From: Tetradesmus obliquus
Taxonomy: Eukaryota; Chlorophyta; Chlorophyceae; Sphaeropleales; Scenedesmaceae
NCBI GenBank assembly: GCA_030272155.1
Contig: CP126191.1
Location: 4,052,501-4,116,500, forward strand
Direction: 5' to 3'
DNA length: 64,000 nucleotides
Shown: one piece after another, positions 34,016 to 46,527 of the stretch
Layout: the number at the start of each line of letters is the position of its first letter
Position numbering within the stretch: position 1 is the stretch's first letter
Made by a program: the position numbers and the translations under genes
Notes under the pieces: generated by a model
The model's input: only the letters and a program-made list of their open reading frames with translations
The model's database searches: none
What the model was told of the DNA's origin: nothing

Positions 34016-36141
34016 ATCAGCATACACACATGCCCCAGCGCACCAACCGCAGATCGTCAAAGGCCGCCACCGCATGAAAGCTGCTAATCTGCCCAGTCCA
34101 AGCTCTGCCCAGCCCAAGCTCATAACAGGTGCTCCTCCATCCAGCCCCCCAAGCCCACACAGCCCACAAGCCGCAGCTCACGACACAGCCCTAGCCCGCA
34201 GCACGGCACCCTATGCACATGAAAGCAGGGGTTAGCACACCGACCGCTGCAGCTGGCCTGCACCGCTCACCACCAAACGCGCCACGCCCCGGCAAGTCCA
34301 GCGCTCCCATCCACACAGCCCACTCGGCACACTACTGTCTGCTACGCACATTATGGTGCTGACTGCTGCCATAGCATGCTAATTCAGACATCACTTGGAA
34401 AAAAGAGCTTGCAGAAATGACGTATAGCTCAAAGTGTGTAAGGCCACCACCGACCCACCGCGGCACTGTGCAACAAGTAGTTGTGTAAATTACTATGTAT
34501 GACGTACTTGTGGACTTTACTATGACTAATACGTTTTGCTGCTGAGATCTTTGGTTGGCTGTTGACGACTACCACTGTAGTGCTGATACGCAGACGCCCG
34601 CGGATGGAATGACGGCGACACGATGTGATGAACTGCTGGCAGATGAGGTATGTTGAAAGCTGTGGCAATGCGTTGAAGGCTTCTAGGCGCAAACATCATG
34701 ACGTGTTGTGGCACTTGTGTCGTAGCTTGTTGAGGCAGTGATGTTAGCTCTGCGTCTCGTTCCCTGTCTTGCTGCCTGAGTGATGGCGTGACTAGTTGCC
34801 CTAGGCGTTGAGGTAGAGAGGCTGGCTGCTGGTGCTAAAGCTTCTCGTGCAGTCCTAGGACAGTCCCTCCAGCCCACACATCTGCTCCAGGCCCTGATGC
34901 AGAGACCCACACACCCCACCACACACGCCACGCCACACTCGACACCACAGCCACAGCAGCGCACCGGCCGCCACCAGGGGGCAAGGGGAGGGTGGCGGCC
35001 GCAGCCAGCGCAGGCGCAGGCATGCGTCAGCAGGCATGCTCTTTGACATCCACATGTGACGCTGCGCAGCACAGGTTGAGCGCGCTGTCGCCACAAGCAC
35101 AGGCGAAACCGCTGATCTACACGCATCCTGCACTCATCTTGCGTTGGCATATGCACAGAACGTTCCCTGCTCACAGCCCAATACCAGAGACTCACTTCAG
35201 AGGACCTAGCAAGATGGCAGTTTTGGTAAGATGACAAAGTAGCAGCGGCAGCAGACGGCGATGGTGGCAGCATGGTCCCTTGGTCGTCTCTTGGTGCTGG
35301 CTCCTGTGGCGGGTGGGCCTGCGGCGCAGGAGCAACCACCAGCAGCACAATGGCCGCAGGTGGTTGCAGCAATCGCATGCCAGGAGCAGTCAGCGACTGT
35401 AGGCGCAATTCTTGCGCAGCGTTGGTCTGGCACAAGCACACAGCTGTTGGAGTCACTAGCTACGCAGGCGGCTGCACATGCAACCCCAGCACATGTTGAG
35501 CACGCAAGGTGATGCTGGCAGTGCACATCCAAACAGAAGAGCCTACTCACAGCAACACTGGAACAACCCTTGGCCAAAGGATGCCGCTGGTGCCGTGTCT
35601 CTCTTCTCATGCTGGCCCACTGCTCCCTTCATGCTGTCGTGCTGTGCTGCGTGCTGCCTTCCTCCCAGCTGAATGCCTTCAACCTGCCTGCTGTCCTGCT
35701 GACACGGTCCTTACAGCTGCTCCTCTGCTATGCTGTGGGCTGCACTGCCGGCTGTCTCCTGGCCTGCCTTCAACCTTCAGCCTTCCATCCAGCCTCCAGC
35801 TGCCAAAAGATGCTGCCGCTGCCTGCTGGCCTGCGTGGCTGACCACTGCCGCTGCTGCTGCCAAGAAAGACTGCCGCCAAGAAGGAACCTGCGTCAACTG
35901 CACACCAAACGCCACGCCAACAGCACACACAAGGAGCACCTCTAGGCGGGACCGCAAGAGGACCTGACATGGAAGCACAGCAGCTGACTGAAGACCCGTC
36001 ACTGTCCCTTTTCCAGCAGGCAACACGCTCACCTCTCACACCAGCAACACTCCACACAGGGCTACATGCAATACAACAACGCAAGCTACATGCTGCGTGG
36101 GGCTGCAAGAGCTAGCCAGCCACCCAAGCCTGTGCGCTCAC
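34016..36141. other. Gene-poor region with fragments of the 270-bp module
   Basis: A 257-codon minus-strand frame (35456-34683) is Cys/Arg/Ala-rich without a known domain and is probably chance in GC-rich DNA. The CA-rich stretch at about 34905-34960 resembles the conserved core of the modules at 36.1-37.3 kb, and a weaker match lies at about 35890-35945. Confidence 0.3.
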
Positions 36142-37279
36142 CTGCACCACTGGAGAGCCTACTGGCCCCGGCCTCTGCTGCTGCTGCCTGCAAACGCACC
36201 ACCATGCTGCAGTAACCAGCACCACCTGCCTGAAAACTGCCCTGCTGTTGTGCATCAGAGCGCCTTGCATGTGATGACTCTGTGAAGGTGTTGTGTTCTA
36301 TGTTGCAATGACTGCAGGCTGACCACTGACACGCTGAGACCTGCAGTGAAACAACGTCACGCAACCACACGCACACGCACAACAGGCAACAGCACACAGC
36401 AGACCATCGGTGGCAAGCCCAAGGCAAGATGCGAGTCCACCGCAGCTGCCGCTGTGCTGTCATGCACACTACATACTTACATACCATGCACATGAGTGAT
36501 TGATCAACCTGCTGCGGCTGCAAGGATGCGCAGCAAGCACCAGCCGCTCACCTTGCTGGGTCGTGCCTGATCACACCGACTGCCTTGCTGCCTTGCTGCA
36601 ACTCGACCTGCAGTGACACAACATCACGCCAACCACGCCACGCCACACACCACACCACCACACAGCAGACCATTGGTGGCACGATTACAGGAGGCAGGGC
36701 ACTACAGTGCATGAGATCCAGCTGCCACGACATTCATGACATGGCAAAGCAGGTGCCTATGCTACGCATACCTAGCAGCAGCATACAGCCCAAGCAGCAG
36801 CCGCTCACCTGCTGGCACCGTGCCTGTTTGTGCGGTCATTGCCTGCTGCTGGTGTGTTGACCTGCGCTAGGCGCCAGCGCCTGCAGTGAAACAACGCCAC
36901 ACCACACGCCACACGCACAACGACACACAGACCATCGGACGCCTCCAAAGACAGGGGCACTGCTGCAGCCTGTCAAGCAGTTCTGCTCAGCATACAAGCA
37001 TTTCGTGCAGCTGATGTGACGCCATGCAAGCTACCTGATTCAGCTGGGAGTTCTGCAACCTGTCTGCCTGCCTGTTTGGCTGCTGCTGCTGCTGCCACAT
37101 GAGTCATGTCACCCACCTGCTGTGAAGGGAAGAGGAGAGCGCTGCTGCTTCTAGACGGACAGACCATTCAAGAACTCGAAGCGTAGCATCTGCTGATCAC
37201 CGTCCTGCTAGCCGCTCCACTGTACATGACGACCGCAGACCCAGAAGAAAGGACCCTTGCTTGCTCAAGCCTGGCCACC
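36142..37279 (-). repeat. Tandem modules of about 270 bp resembling exon-intron units
   Basis: On the minus strand, a GT-rich tract ending in TTTCACTGCAG or a close variant recurs with the AG just before 36340, 36607 and 36880, with a diverged form before 37279. Each is followed by a short open stretch and a donor-like GTGAGCGGCTG or variant; the open stretches end at 36142, 36552 and 36809, and near 37202 in the diverged copy. The exon-like pieces are 199, 56, 72 and about 78 bases and their phases differ. The repeat therefore duplicates a small exon with its splice signals. Whether it is transcribed, coding or only a repeat family cannot be told here. Confidence 0.5.
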
Positions 37280-40200
37280 CTGCATGAACACCACGTCACA
37301 CCACACACCACGCACAACAGCACACCAGACCATTGGATGCCACCAAAGGCAACTACTGGAGGACTGCTGCTGCACCCTGCCAAGTGACAATGCAACAAAG
37401 TAAAGCACTTGCAGAGAGCATCACCATGTTACTCAAAGAACACAGGCATGGCACTCCCCCTCTGACACAGGTGGGCTGCAGAATAGGCTGTTAAGTGACG
37501 CTGCCACTCACCTAAATGCTCAAAAGCTTGGTGCTTCTTACACAGGTAGTACACAATCCACAACCAGCTGAAGCATCGCCAGACGAAGGTACAAAGCAAC
37601 CACCTGCTGCTGTGCTGCCGATCACCAGCCATGTAGACCTGCCGCTGCTGATGCATGGTAGCCTCAACATGGACAACCTGCTGCTAAAGCATACTGCCAA
37701 CAAGACTACCACATGCTGCACAGTTAGAAGCTGTCATCAACAGCAGTAATTAGGTCATGCAATTAGGTTGCATAAGCATGATTGCACCATGCTCTGCGCT
37801 TGCTCTGTCACAGCTGCCGCTTTGATTATCAGCACACAAACTGAAGTGCACCACAGCTGAAGACACCAGACACTTCTTGCTGAAGGCAGCCGCCAAAACC
37901 TGCCACAAATCGCATTGCTGACTGCAGTCACAGCACTGGATACGGCATGCTGCTACACGAAAAAACATTGCACACATTGCCACGACGCTGCATTCTACAT
38001 AAGCGCACTTGCAACCTGCCCAGACATTCCACAGCATCTGCAAACATTCCTCACACAACCCACAAAGCGATACACACTACAGTCTGCGCTGCCATGTTTG
38101 TCAACCTAGACCAGTCTGCTGCCTTGCCGTGCTGCCTCAGGACTGCTGCGCTGACGCTGCTGCTGCTGGTGGCGGCGGGCTCTGCTGCTCCGGCTCCATG
38201 CTGCCCTTGTGCTGCCCTTGGCTGCAGGAAGGTCGCTTGGTGGTAGGGAGGCGGGGTCCTGGTGGAGGCCTTGCAGGAAGGAGGGCGAAGGCGCGGGGTG
38301 CTGCTGCTTGGCGGGCTGAGGGCTTGGCGGGCTTGGCGGGACGCCGTCTGGCCTTGGGGGCAGGCGTGGACCTTGGCGGGGGGCTGGCTGCGTGGCTGTA
38401 GCTGACGGCTCCTTCCAGGTTGGTTGCAGCAGCAGCAGCAGCAGCAGCAGGTGGAAGCCAGGTCAGCATGGCAGCAGATGTTTGCAGGCAACACATCAGC
38501 AACACTGGCATGGAGCTGGCAGCTGTGGGGTGAGCAGGTATCCTGGCATGGTGGCAGCACCCTGCTCATGCATGAGCAACTATGAGACGTACGTGGATGT
38601 ACGCAGCATGCTGCTGCACAGTCGGTACCTGGCTGTGTGCTCCGGCTGGGCTTGGGGAGACTGGGGAAGGAACTTGGTGGAACGCCTGTTGACACACTGC
38701 TTGGGAGAAGCCTCCGGCATACCTGCAGCAGAACAGCAGCACAAGCAGGTGGCAGCGCAAGCAGCATTCAGAGCACTGCACGTGTCAAAACACGAGGCTG
38801 TGCCGTCTTGCTGCAGCATGCACGTACAACGCACACCAAACACCAGGTGACTGCACAGCTGCAGCGCCCTGGAAGACACACCAGACGGAAGCGCAGCATG
38901 CTCCCACGCGGATGCAGGCGTGCAGGTGCCGTGCAGGGGCACCCACCTGGTAGCGCTGCGGCTGAAGGAGCAGGCTTGATGATGGCGGCTTGGCGTGGCT
39001 TGGCTTGGCGGGGTTGGCTTGGCGGCTTGTCATGTCGGCTCCCTCCGGACCACGCTCTAAGCTGATGCTCTAAGCTGAGGAGTGACACAGCTGCTGGCTG
39101 AACTGCACTGCCTAGGCTGCCCACACACTACACACAGGAACACCTACTGCTACTTGCATGCAAGATGCACAAACACAAATGTGACACGCTACATGGCGTT
39201 TTGCAAAACTGCCATTTGCACCGGTCCGCCGAAGCTGCCCCACTGCCGTGACCACACCACACACACTCTGTCAACACTACGTCACGACAACAATAAGAGA
39301 AGGCATTCCAGACCCAAATGAGCCGTTCGTGGTGCGACATAACCGCGTTGTAAGCAGTAGATGCTGTGCTTGCCGTTGCAACCGAATACTAATGAGACGT
39401 GACTGTATGCTGCACTGTGATTGCTGACTATCGACCTTGCACGCACAACTTCATGCTAACACTTTGCTTGCTTACAACAGTGCAAACAAACCACACGGGT
39501 GCAATGCCAGAAGTACAAGCCACTTTTCAGCTGACGACAGCATGATCCATTACTGCCTTTTATCAATACCTGAACTGCAAGCCCTGCCGGTGGTACACTG
39601 CGCTACTGCAAATGATCTTCTGGCTCTTTCCTTCGAGTGCCATATTATCTGCTTGCTGCTGGACACCCTGAAAAAGCTATTGAAATTGTTGAAAGGATGC
39701 TCCTGCCTTATGCTTGCGTGCCCATTGCTGAGCTCCTTGCTGTCCAACAAGCCTTATCTGGCACACAACATCACAACTGCGCGCTGCTGCTTTTGGTGAA
39801 CAACAACCAAACACTGCTGCTTTCGTCACGATGTTGAATCATACGCTCTAGGCAATACAATGTGGTTACTGTGCTTTTCTCTGGCATCCAAATGGCAATC
39901 ACTAACACACTGCTTACTGCAATATCTCCGACCAGCGAGGCACAGCAAACAACCTCCTAAGATGAAACATGCCAAGCACGACTAGCAATGACCCAGATTA
40001 TTTTGCAGCTGGGAAGGAAGGGAGCAGTCCGACCAGACTTACGGAACCACAGAACTCGCAAAAAACAATCACACACAACAGAAGCTTGGCTGGTGACTGG
40101 TAGGCAGTTGTTGTACAGGGCGGCAGACGAGGCACTGTGACGTACGGTGTGCAGATGAACTGCCTTGTGACAGCTGATGAGGCGGTAATGAAGAGGAACG

Positions 40201-41955
40201 GAGTGGAGCAAAACACTGGACAGGCGTGGAGCTGTGACGTTGGTGAGGTGCACTGCAGGTGACTATCAGGGACTGGATGTGGAGCCTGTGGAGGGGGTGG
40301 CAGGAATGCAGCGGTGCAGGTGCAGCAGGTTTGCGCGAGTCGGTGCATCAGCAGATGTATGCACTGCCTGCAGCATGCTTGCTGTACATCACAAGATGAA
40401 GGACTAGCAGGCTGGGTAGCAGGCTGCTTTCCCTGCTTGCGGAAAAAAACAGCGGTGATCCTCACCTGGCAAGGTGCGATCCGGAAGTCCAGGGATCATG
40501 AGTTGCTGGCAAGGACACGGAGGAAGGGCCGCAGGTGGCCTGCTAAATTAAGTACGTGGATGTAGTGCGTTGCGTAACGCCGTGTGGTAATTCAGCTGCG
40601 GGGGGCGACCTTGGGAGTTCCTCAACTTCACACTGGCAAATCCGGTCCCGCTGGGTGGCCGCATATGGCCCGATGACTGACCCTGACTTATGAACGCCAT
40701 AATGCAGCGCAGGGGAGCAGATGCAGAGCATGCTAGCATGCAAGGCACTGGCCGCTGCGGCATGAAGCTCATCGCCTTCTTGTGTGTCTACAGAGTGCTC
40801 CAGCTACGCAAACTTTGCTGCATTTCAACTTCTGTTACTTTGAGGTTTCCAAATCAAATCCTATCAAGGCTGTGCGTGGCGTAATGCGTGCCGGGCGCTG
40901 TGTCGAAGTTTGTGCATGCAGGCACATGCTGACGCGGAGAGCAGGCATAGCTGATGAACAGCGCTTGCCGTGAGCTCGATAAGCTTTTGATCAGCATCTT
41001 GTGCTTGTAAAGAGGCGCGGTCGTGCGCGAAGCGTGCAAAGCAGGGGGTGTGCAAGGGGGCCGCTGTGTGCCGGGCAAAAGGCCGCAGCGCCACAGGGCA
41101 TGCATGAAGTGATGGACGGGGTGCCTGTGAAGGTGGAACAGGGACGGGCAGCGTGGGCAGGGCAGCCACAGACGACACGGACACAGCTGCAAACAGCAGC
41201 AGGTGCGGGACAATGCCTGCCTGTCCGTGGGGCCTCACCTTATGCGGTTGATCGTCAAGACGCTGCACGGCTAAGCTAGAGCACAACTTGGCCCGAAAGC
41301 GGGGGTGCTGGCTATAAGAAGCCCGGGCGAGACGTGTATATGACATCCTCGTCAGCAGGGTGTGGGGTTTGGCATTGGTTCCGCAGCCAGCCCAGCTAGC
41401 GATCTGTTCAAAAAATGCATCCACAACGTGTGACAGGCTGCGGTAGGCGGCGCTGACAGCCATTCGCGGCATGCCGGAAGGCAGTACTGGCAGTACTGTA
41501 CTCTGGCCCAGTGGGAATCACAGGTGATCCTTCCGCTGCCACGCTTGGCCGTCGCCGTTATCAGGGACAATCTGGTGACAGAAAGCTTTGCATCCTTGTG
41601 CACCACTTTTACAGAAGGAGCACATACCGCTGTGAGAGCTTGACGTAGCACGTGTCAGCAACACATGAGAGGGTTGAAGCAGAATTGTACACAACCTCAC
41701 TCAAGCGGGCTTCGTACGGCAGTGGTACCAATATAGCATGCAAGCCGGCTCTCTGTTGGTGGCAGGCACATGCCTGCCGCAAGGAGTAGGAGTACAATTC
41801 CAGCACCAAACGTGCCTGGGTGTCATCATGACACCAGCACGCAGCATCCAGAGCAAGGAAGTGCAAAGTAAACGACGAAACGAGATGATGGCGCGCACCC
41901 AGCCACCATAGTACTACCTGACCACAAGCTTATCCGCAGCTGACAAGGGCACCGC
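37280..41955. other. Gene-poor region with unassigned open frames
   Basis: 4.7 kb without a gene I can support. A 202-codon minus-strand frame (41472-40864, starting MPRMAVSAAYRSLSHV) and a 238-codon minus-strand frame (38767-38051, Cys/Ser/Pro-rich) have no recognisable domain. GGCTTGGCG-type short repeats occur at about 38310-38350 and 38985-39030. Donor-like AGGTGAG motifs on the minus strand occur near 37509, 40463 and 41233. Confidence 0.3.
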
Positions 41956-42052
41956 CTAGCACAGCACCTGCTCAGCTGATGCAGCAGCTGCACTTAGCGT
42001 ACCAGCATCCGCATCCTCAACTGCTGGTTTCAGCACTGCACCATGCTCTGCG

Positions 42053-42094
<42 letters not shown>

Positions 42095-44172
42095 GCCTTA
42101 GTGGCCTCCTGCAGGGAGCTCTGCCTTGCCAGGTACTGGCCGGCATTGCTGAGTGAGCGCACCAGCTGCCTGTAAGCAAACCCTGCCCCTGTCGCTGCCA
42201 CCGCTGCTTCTGCTTCCCGCGTGCCTCGCCTGCTGCCTGGCAGGGCCTGCAGCAGCTCTGTGAGGTTGGCGCTGGGGTTGAGCAGCTGCGGTATGACACG
42301 TAGCAGCAACGCAAGGGGGTTGTCAGCCCGAGCAGGATGGGCGCCGGTCAGTGTTGCAGGCCGCCTTACCGTACGGCGTTGCGGCGTTGCAATGCTGCAC
42401 AACTGCTGTGTGCAAAACCGATAGCACACGGATGTGTGCATAGCGCCTCAGTGAGCCACTAGTGATGGCCACACACCATGTGCAGCACGACTGCATACAA
42501 ACAAAACTGTCAGGAATGGTAGGTGCTGTGCCAGGGTGAGGCACTGATGCCAAAGAAAAACAGGACGCACTCTGCAGGAGTCCCTTGCACAGATCTGAGA
42601 GCCACCTTAGCACTCACCTGTTTCAAACTGCCGCCTTGCACCTTTGAATCTGCAAGTGCGAATGGCGTCAATCCGTACCAGTCTTCAACAGTGCGAGGAT
42701 CCTGCAGGCGTTCTCGCCTGCAGCTGCTGCTCCTGCCCCTGCTGCGGCCTCCTTCACTGCACCAGTCGCACTGCAGACCATCGTCCTCGCTATCACTGCC
42801 GTCGCACGTACAGCAAAACTGCTCTACCTCTGGCAGAGCACCTGCTGCTGCTGTGACATACGCAGTCAGCAGCAACACTGCTGAAGGCTTGTCGCCCCTG
42901 ATCGCTGCCAGGTGCAGTGGTGTGGCTCCTTTGTTCACTGGCGCAGCATCCAAGCAGTCGCACGCTGCTGCTGGCGTGAGCCACGCTCCCGCTGTGATCA
43001 GCAGGTGCTGTGTCTGCAGGTCACCAGCCGCCACCGCATAGTGCAGCGCTGTCCTGCCTGCTGCATCGCGCAGGTTGACAAACCTGCAGGTCACACGGCA
43101 CAAGCATGCAGCACCGTTCACCAAACTGCTGCAGCAGCGCCGCAACGTTGCTGTGCTGTGTTGGCGTGTGCTGTGCAGGAAGCGATGCTACCCATCTTGT
43201 CCAAGGGGCGGCAGACATGCTGCTGCCAGCTGAACAGCACCTGGCCCAGGACAAAGGGCTGCTGCCGCGCAGCAGCGCGCTGACCTTGGTGCCAGCAACT
43301 TGCTGCCTTGTTACAGCTGTGTTGCACTCGCCGCAACCTCACCTGCGCACAGACACTGCAGCTTTGCCAGCAGGGTCCTGCTCACTGCATGCTTGCTGCT
43401 GCTGTTGCTGCTGCTGTTGTGCTGCCTCCAGCAGCAGCTCAACCAGCTGGCTGCTGCCTGCTGCTGCAGCATGGTGTAGGCATGAGCGGCCTGCCTGGTC
43501 CTGGGGCAGCAGTGAGCAACCTGACTGCAGCAGGATGTGCGCGCATGCAAGGTGGCCAGGGCTGCATGGCGATGCTGCAGCAGCTGCGGCAAGCGCTGTC
43601 ATGCCACTGCTGTCAACATGGTCCAACAGTCGCTTGGCAGGGTCAAAGGTGTTGCTTATTGCTGACACCCGCAATGTGGCAAGCAGCAGCTGCAGAATGC
43701 TGTCTTGGCCTCCTTGGCATGCTGCTGAGACAGCAGTGCTGCCATCAGTCTTGTTCATAGTCATGGCAAGTGCGGCATTCTTCTGCAAGTACATCTGCAC
43801 AACCTCTGCAGCAAGCAAACGCAGACACAGCAGCAGGAGCCACATGTCAAAGCATGCACAGCCCCCAATCACCCCAAAAGTGCATATGTTCAAATGGCTA
43901 CCAGCTCCTGCCCCCGTTAGCCGGTAGTTGCAGCGAAGTCTACGTACAGCAAAGGCTGTCTGCTGCATCTCATGAAGTGTCCTGCGATGCAGTGTCGCTG
44001 CTGTGCTGCTTAATCCTGCCAGGTGCTGCTGCAAGAAACTGCAATGTCCTTAACTGGGGTGCTGCAAGAGACACTGTGGAGTGCAACACACACCAATATG
44101 GCCCTCTCTTGCTGCAATGCTCAATATGAGGCCATCCGACACCTCTTCAGCTTTGGATGACTGTGCACCCAT
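41956..44172 (-). CDS. Ankyrin-repeat protein with predicted N-myristoylation, copy 1
   Basis: Exons 44172-44094, 43805-43343, 43083-42618 and 42405-41956 join in phase to 485 residues. The start MGAQSSK has Gly2 and Ser6, the usual N-myristoylation signal, which suggests membrane attachment. Ankyrin repeats follow: LILSIAAREGHIEVVQMYL, DGSTAVSAACQGGQDSILQL, GMTALAAAAAASPCSPGHLA, GRSCLHHAAAAGSSQLVELL, GRTALHYAVAAGDLQTQHLL and GATPLHLAAIRGDKPSAVLL. A Cys-rich acidic insert (CTCDGSDSEDDGLQCDWCSE) interrupts the last part. The C-terminal exon has a poly-Gln run and no recognisable domain. The MG start plus ankyrins recalls plant XBAT proteins, but no RING finger is present. Ankyrin repeats bind other proteins; the partner is unknown. 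The gene lies in a 4,392-bp tandem duplication; this copy keeps the intact 3' end. Confidence 0.85.
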
Positions 44173-46392
44173 GTGGAATCGGCAGTGGCCCAGCAGACTT
44201 CAAGTTGCAATCAGCAAACAGACTCAGGTAGTTGTATGAATTATCTTCGCACGGTTCACGTATGCAGATGGTCTTGGCACCAATTTTGAGACGCAGCTGT
44301 TGTTTCCTTCCTACAGCTCATGCTCAAGAAGCCTGAACCACGAACGCTGGTTGCAAAATCGAGCACCAAAGGCTCTTGCCAAGTACTTGGCAAGTGTTTA
44401 CCTGCTTTGCGATGATGTCAGTGTGCCGCGTGTTAGCAGACACTGGTTAGCAGACACTGGAGAAATGAAAGCGCGCGTAACTTGTTGCGAATTTGTCAGT
44501 CGCCTCTTACTTTACAAGGCCGAACCACCACAACACCTGTATAAGGGCACCAGACTAGCTTGCAGCGTCAGCCAGATCAGCTGTGCAGTGCCGTGCGCAC
44601 CGCACGAACAACAGCAGTACGCAGTGCAGCCTGACATGCATCTACCACAACCCGACAAACGTTTATTTGGTTCCAATGACAGTGTGACCATTTGTTACAA
44701 TCATGTTGTGAATATCTGTAACAGCAGCCTGCAAAGTCCACATTAACGGTTGTTCAAGAGGACAACAGCTGTGCGACATGGCCTTGCCTCCAGGGTTTCC
44801 AGCATATAAGCATGATTGAGTTCAGGCATTTGCCAGTGCTTTGTCCCACTGGAGTAATAATTTGGGTTATGACTTACTGATTTATTCAGCTTAGCTTTTC
44901 TTTGCAGGACCTTTAAAACAGGTTTTTGACACCAGTCAACTAAGCACTAGTTGCACGAGCAGCAGACTCTGCTCGGAGCACGCCAAGCTAAGGCGTAACG
45001 TCAACCAAGCCTCAGACTCAACCTGGTAGCTGACATCATCATCACATTACCAATTAGCCATACCGTCAGCACCATCGGCCCCTAGTAACATAGCAGCTGA
45101 CATGCAACAGAAAGGGGAACTAGACAGAAGCTCACCATGACCAGTTTCGAATACATACAGGTGATCATATATGTATGTTGTTGTATTGGCAAAGGTTTTG
45201 TCACGGTGCAAGAGCAGTCTGCACTGCAACCCAGGCCTGTGGGGTTCCCTGGTTGCCGCCAGGCCGTTGCCATACCAAAGCACTGTGATGTCTATTAGCA
45301 GCCAGCATAATGAAGTGAAACACCACCAGGGAGTGCCAGGCAGCAATGAGCAGTATCCTGTTGATCCTGCACCTCTGCCATTTGACAACGATTCCTGCAT
45401 GCTGCAATACGCCTGACCTGTATGCTAGCACCACTCCAGTGGATGTCAGACAGCAGGCATGTTGCTGCGTGTAACAGCATTTTGACGTGGCAGTTGGCGC
45501 ACGTCACAGCCATTGACAGAACGACTGTATGCACAGCCACCGACAGAGGCAACCAAACATGCTTCATAGCCAGCAGAACCATGCAAGATTGTCAGCCCAA
45601 AACACCCACAACCTGCAGCTCAAACACAAAGCCGCTTGCCAACACATCTGCTGGCTGCAAGGCTAGACAGCAATGCGCCTGACGACATATGTGATGGGTT
45701 TCGCCTCTGCAGCTGCCACCCAACTGGCAGCAACATAATGCTACCATGTATGTATTAGTAGTGCCTGTTGCTGGCATGCTGCTGAACACCTGATTTGCGG
45801 TGCACAACGCTTCTTGCCAGGCTAAGCTGCAGACATCGATCCGAACGCTCATTAACTGTCCCATCAGATACAAAGCAGGAGGCTGTTGTCTCTCTTATAT
45901 GTTGAAATAAAGCTGTTGTAAGTAGCAGTACAAACAGCCACCCTATCTGCTGTAGGACAGCAGCTGCCCAATGGCTTCTGCACACACACGCATACGGCGA
46001 TCTGGAGGATCGCTGAGCCAGCACCCACAGGTCATTGGCGTACACAGCAGCAATGCCCAGGTGACTGCTAACACAGAGTGCACACGACCAACAAAGGGTG
46101 TCTGGTCCATGTTGTACGGTAGGTACGAAGGAATCAGCAATAGGCGCTCAGATGCCTCATCATCTCAGGCATGCGGCAAGTGCACAGAATAAGCGCGTCA
46201 CCCACAGCCTGCTAGCTTATCTGAGTCTTGTCAATACCATGTAAATTGACAGGCCGCCCATGCAGAAAGCTGCATGTTAAAGCAGCCAAAGCCACCACCA
46301 ATACCCCGTACGTGGGTGGAAGGTTTAGTTGTATCAAAGTCCTGCAGTCGCCTGTTCTACCCCTCCCGCTGGCGATAAAGGACCAGCAGGAA
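42001..46392. repeat. Tandem segmental duplication, unit 1 (4,392 bp)
   Basis: This unit is followed immediately by an almost identical unit at 46393-50784. The breakpoints share the three bases ACC (42001-42003, 46393-46395, 50785-50787). The unit covers all but the last 15 codons of the ankyrin gene and 2.2 kb upstream of its start. All open frames recur at an offset of exactly 4,392, so there are no net insertions or deletions. One base difference was seen (42138 G, 46530 A); I did not compare every position. Confidence 0.97.
44173..46392. other. Upstream part of duplication unit 1
   Basis: 2.2 kb 5' of the ankyrin gene with no gene recognised. Open frames on the plus strand (44300-44746) and several hydrophobic ones on the minus strand (45295-45582, 45943-46140) lack domains or a workable exon model. 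A perfect 18-bp palindrome TTGCCAAGTACTTGGCAA occurs near 44378, and GTTAGCAGACACTG is repeated directly near 44432-44460. Confidence 0.35.
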
Positions 46393-46444
46393 ACCAGCAT
46401 CCGCATCCTCAACTGCTGGTTTCAGCACTGCACCATGCTCTGCG

Positions 46445-46486
<42 letters not shown>

Positions 46487-46527
46487 GCCTTAGTGGCCTC
46501 CTGCAGGGAGCTCTGCCTTGCCAGGTA

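Noticed and set aside
34683-35456. 257-codon minus-strand frame as a gene
   Set aside because: No recognisable domain, and it crosses repeat-module sequence with a GT-rich tract and acceptor-like site.
38051-38767. 238-codon minus-strand frame as a gene
   Set aside because: Cys/Ser/Pro-rich low-complexity sequence without domain or splice context; frames of this length arise by chance in this GC-rich DNA.
44300-44746. 148-codon plus-strand frame present in both duplication units as a conserved gene
   Set aside because: Its presence twice only reflects the duplication; the frame has no recognisable domain.
45971-46045. YANDLWVLA on the minus strand as a reverse transcriptase YADD box
   Set aside because: No other reverse transcriptase motifs flank it, and the critical second Asp context is wrong.
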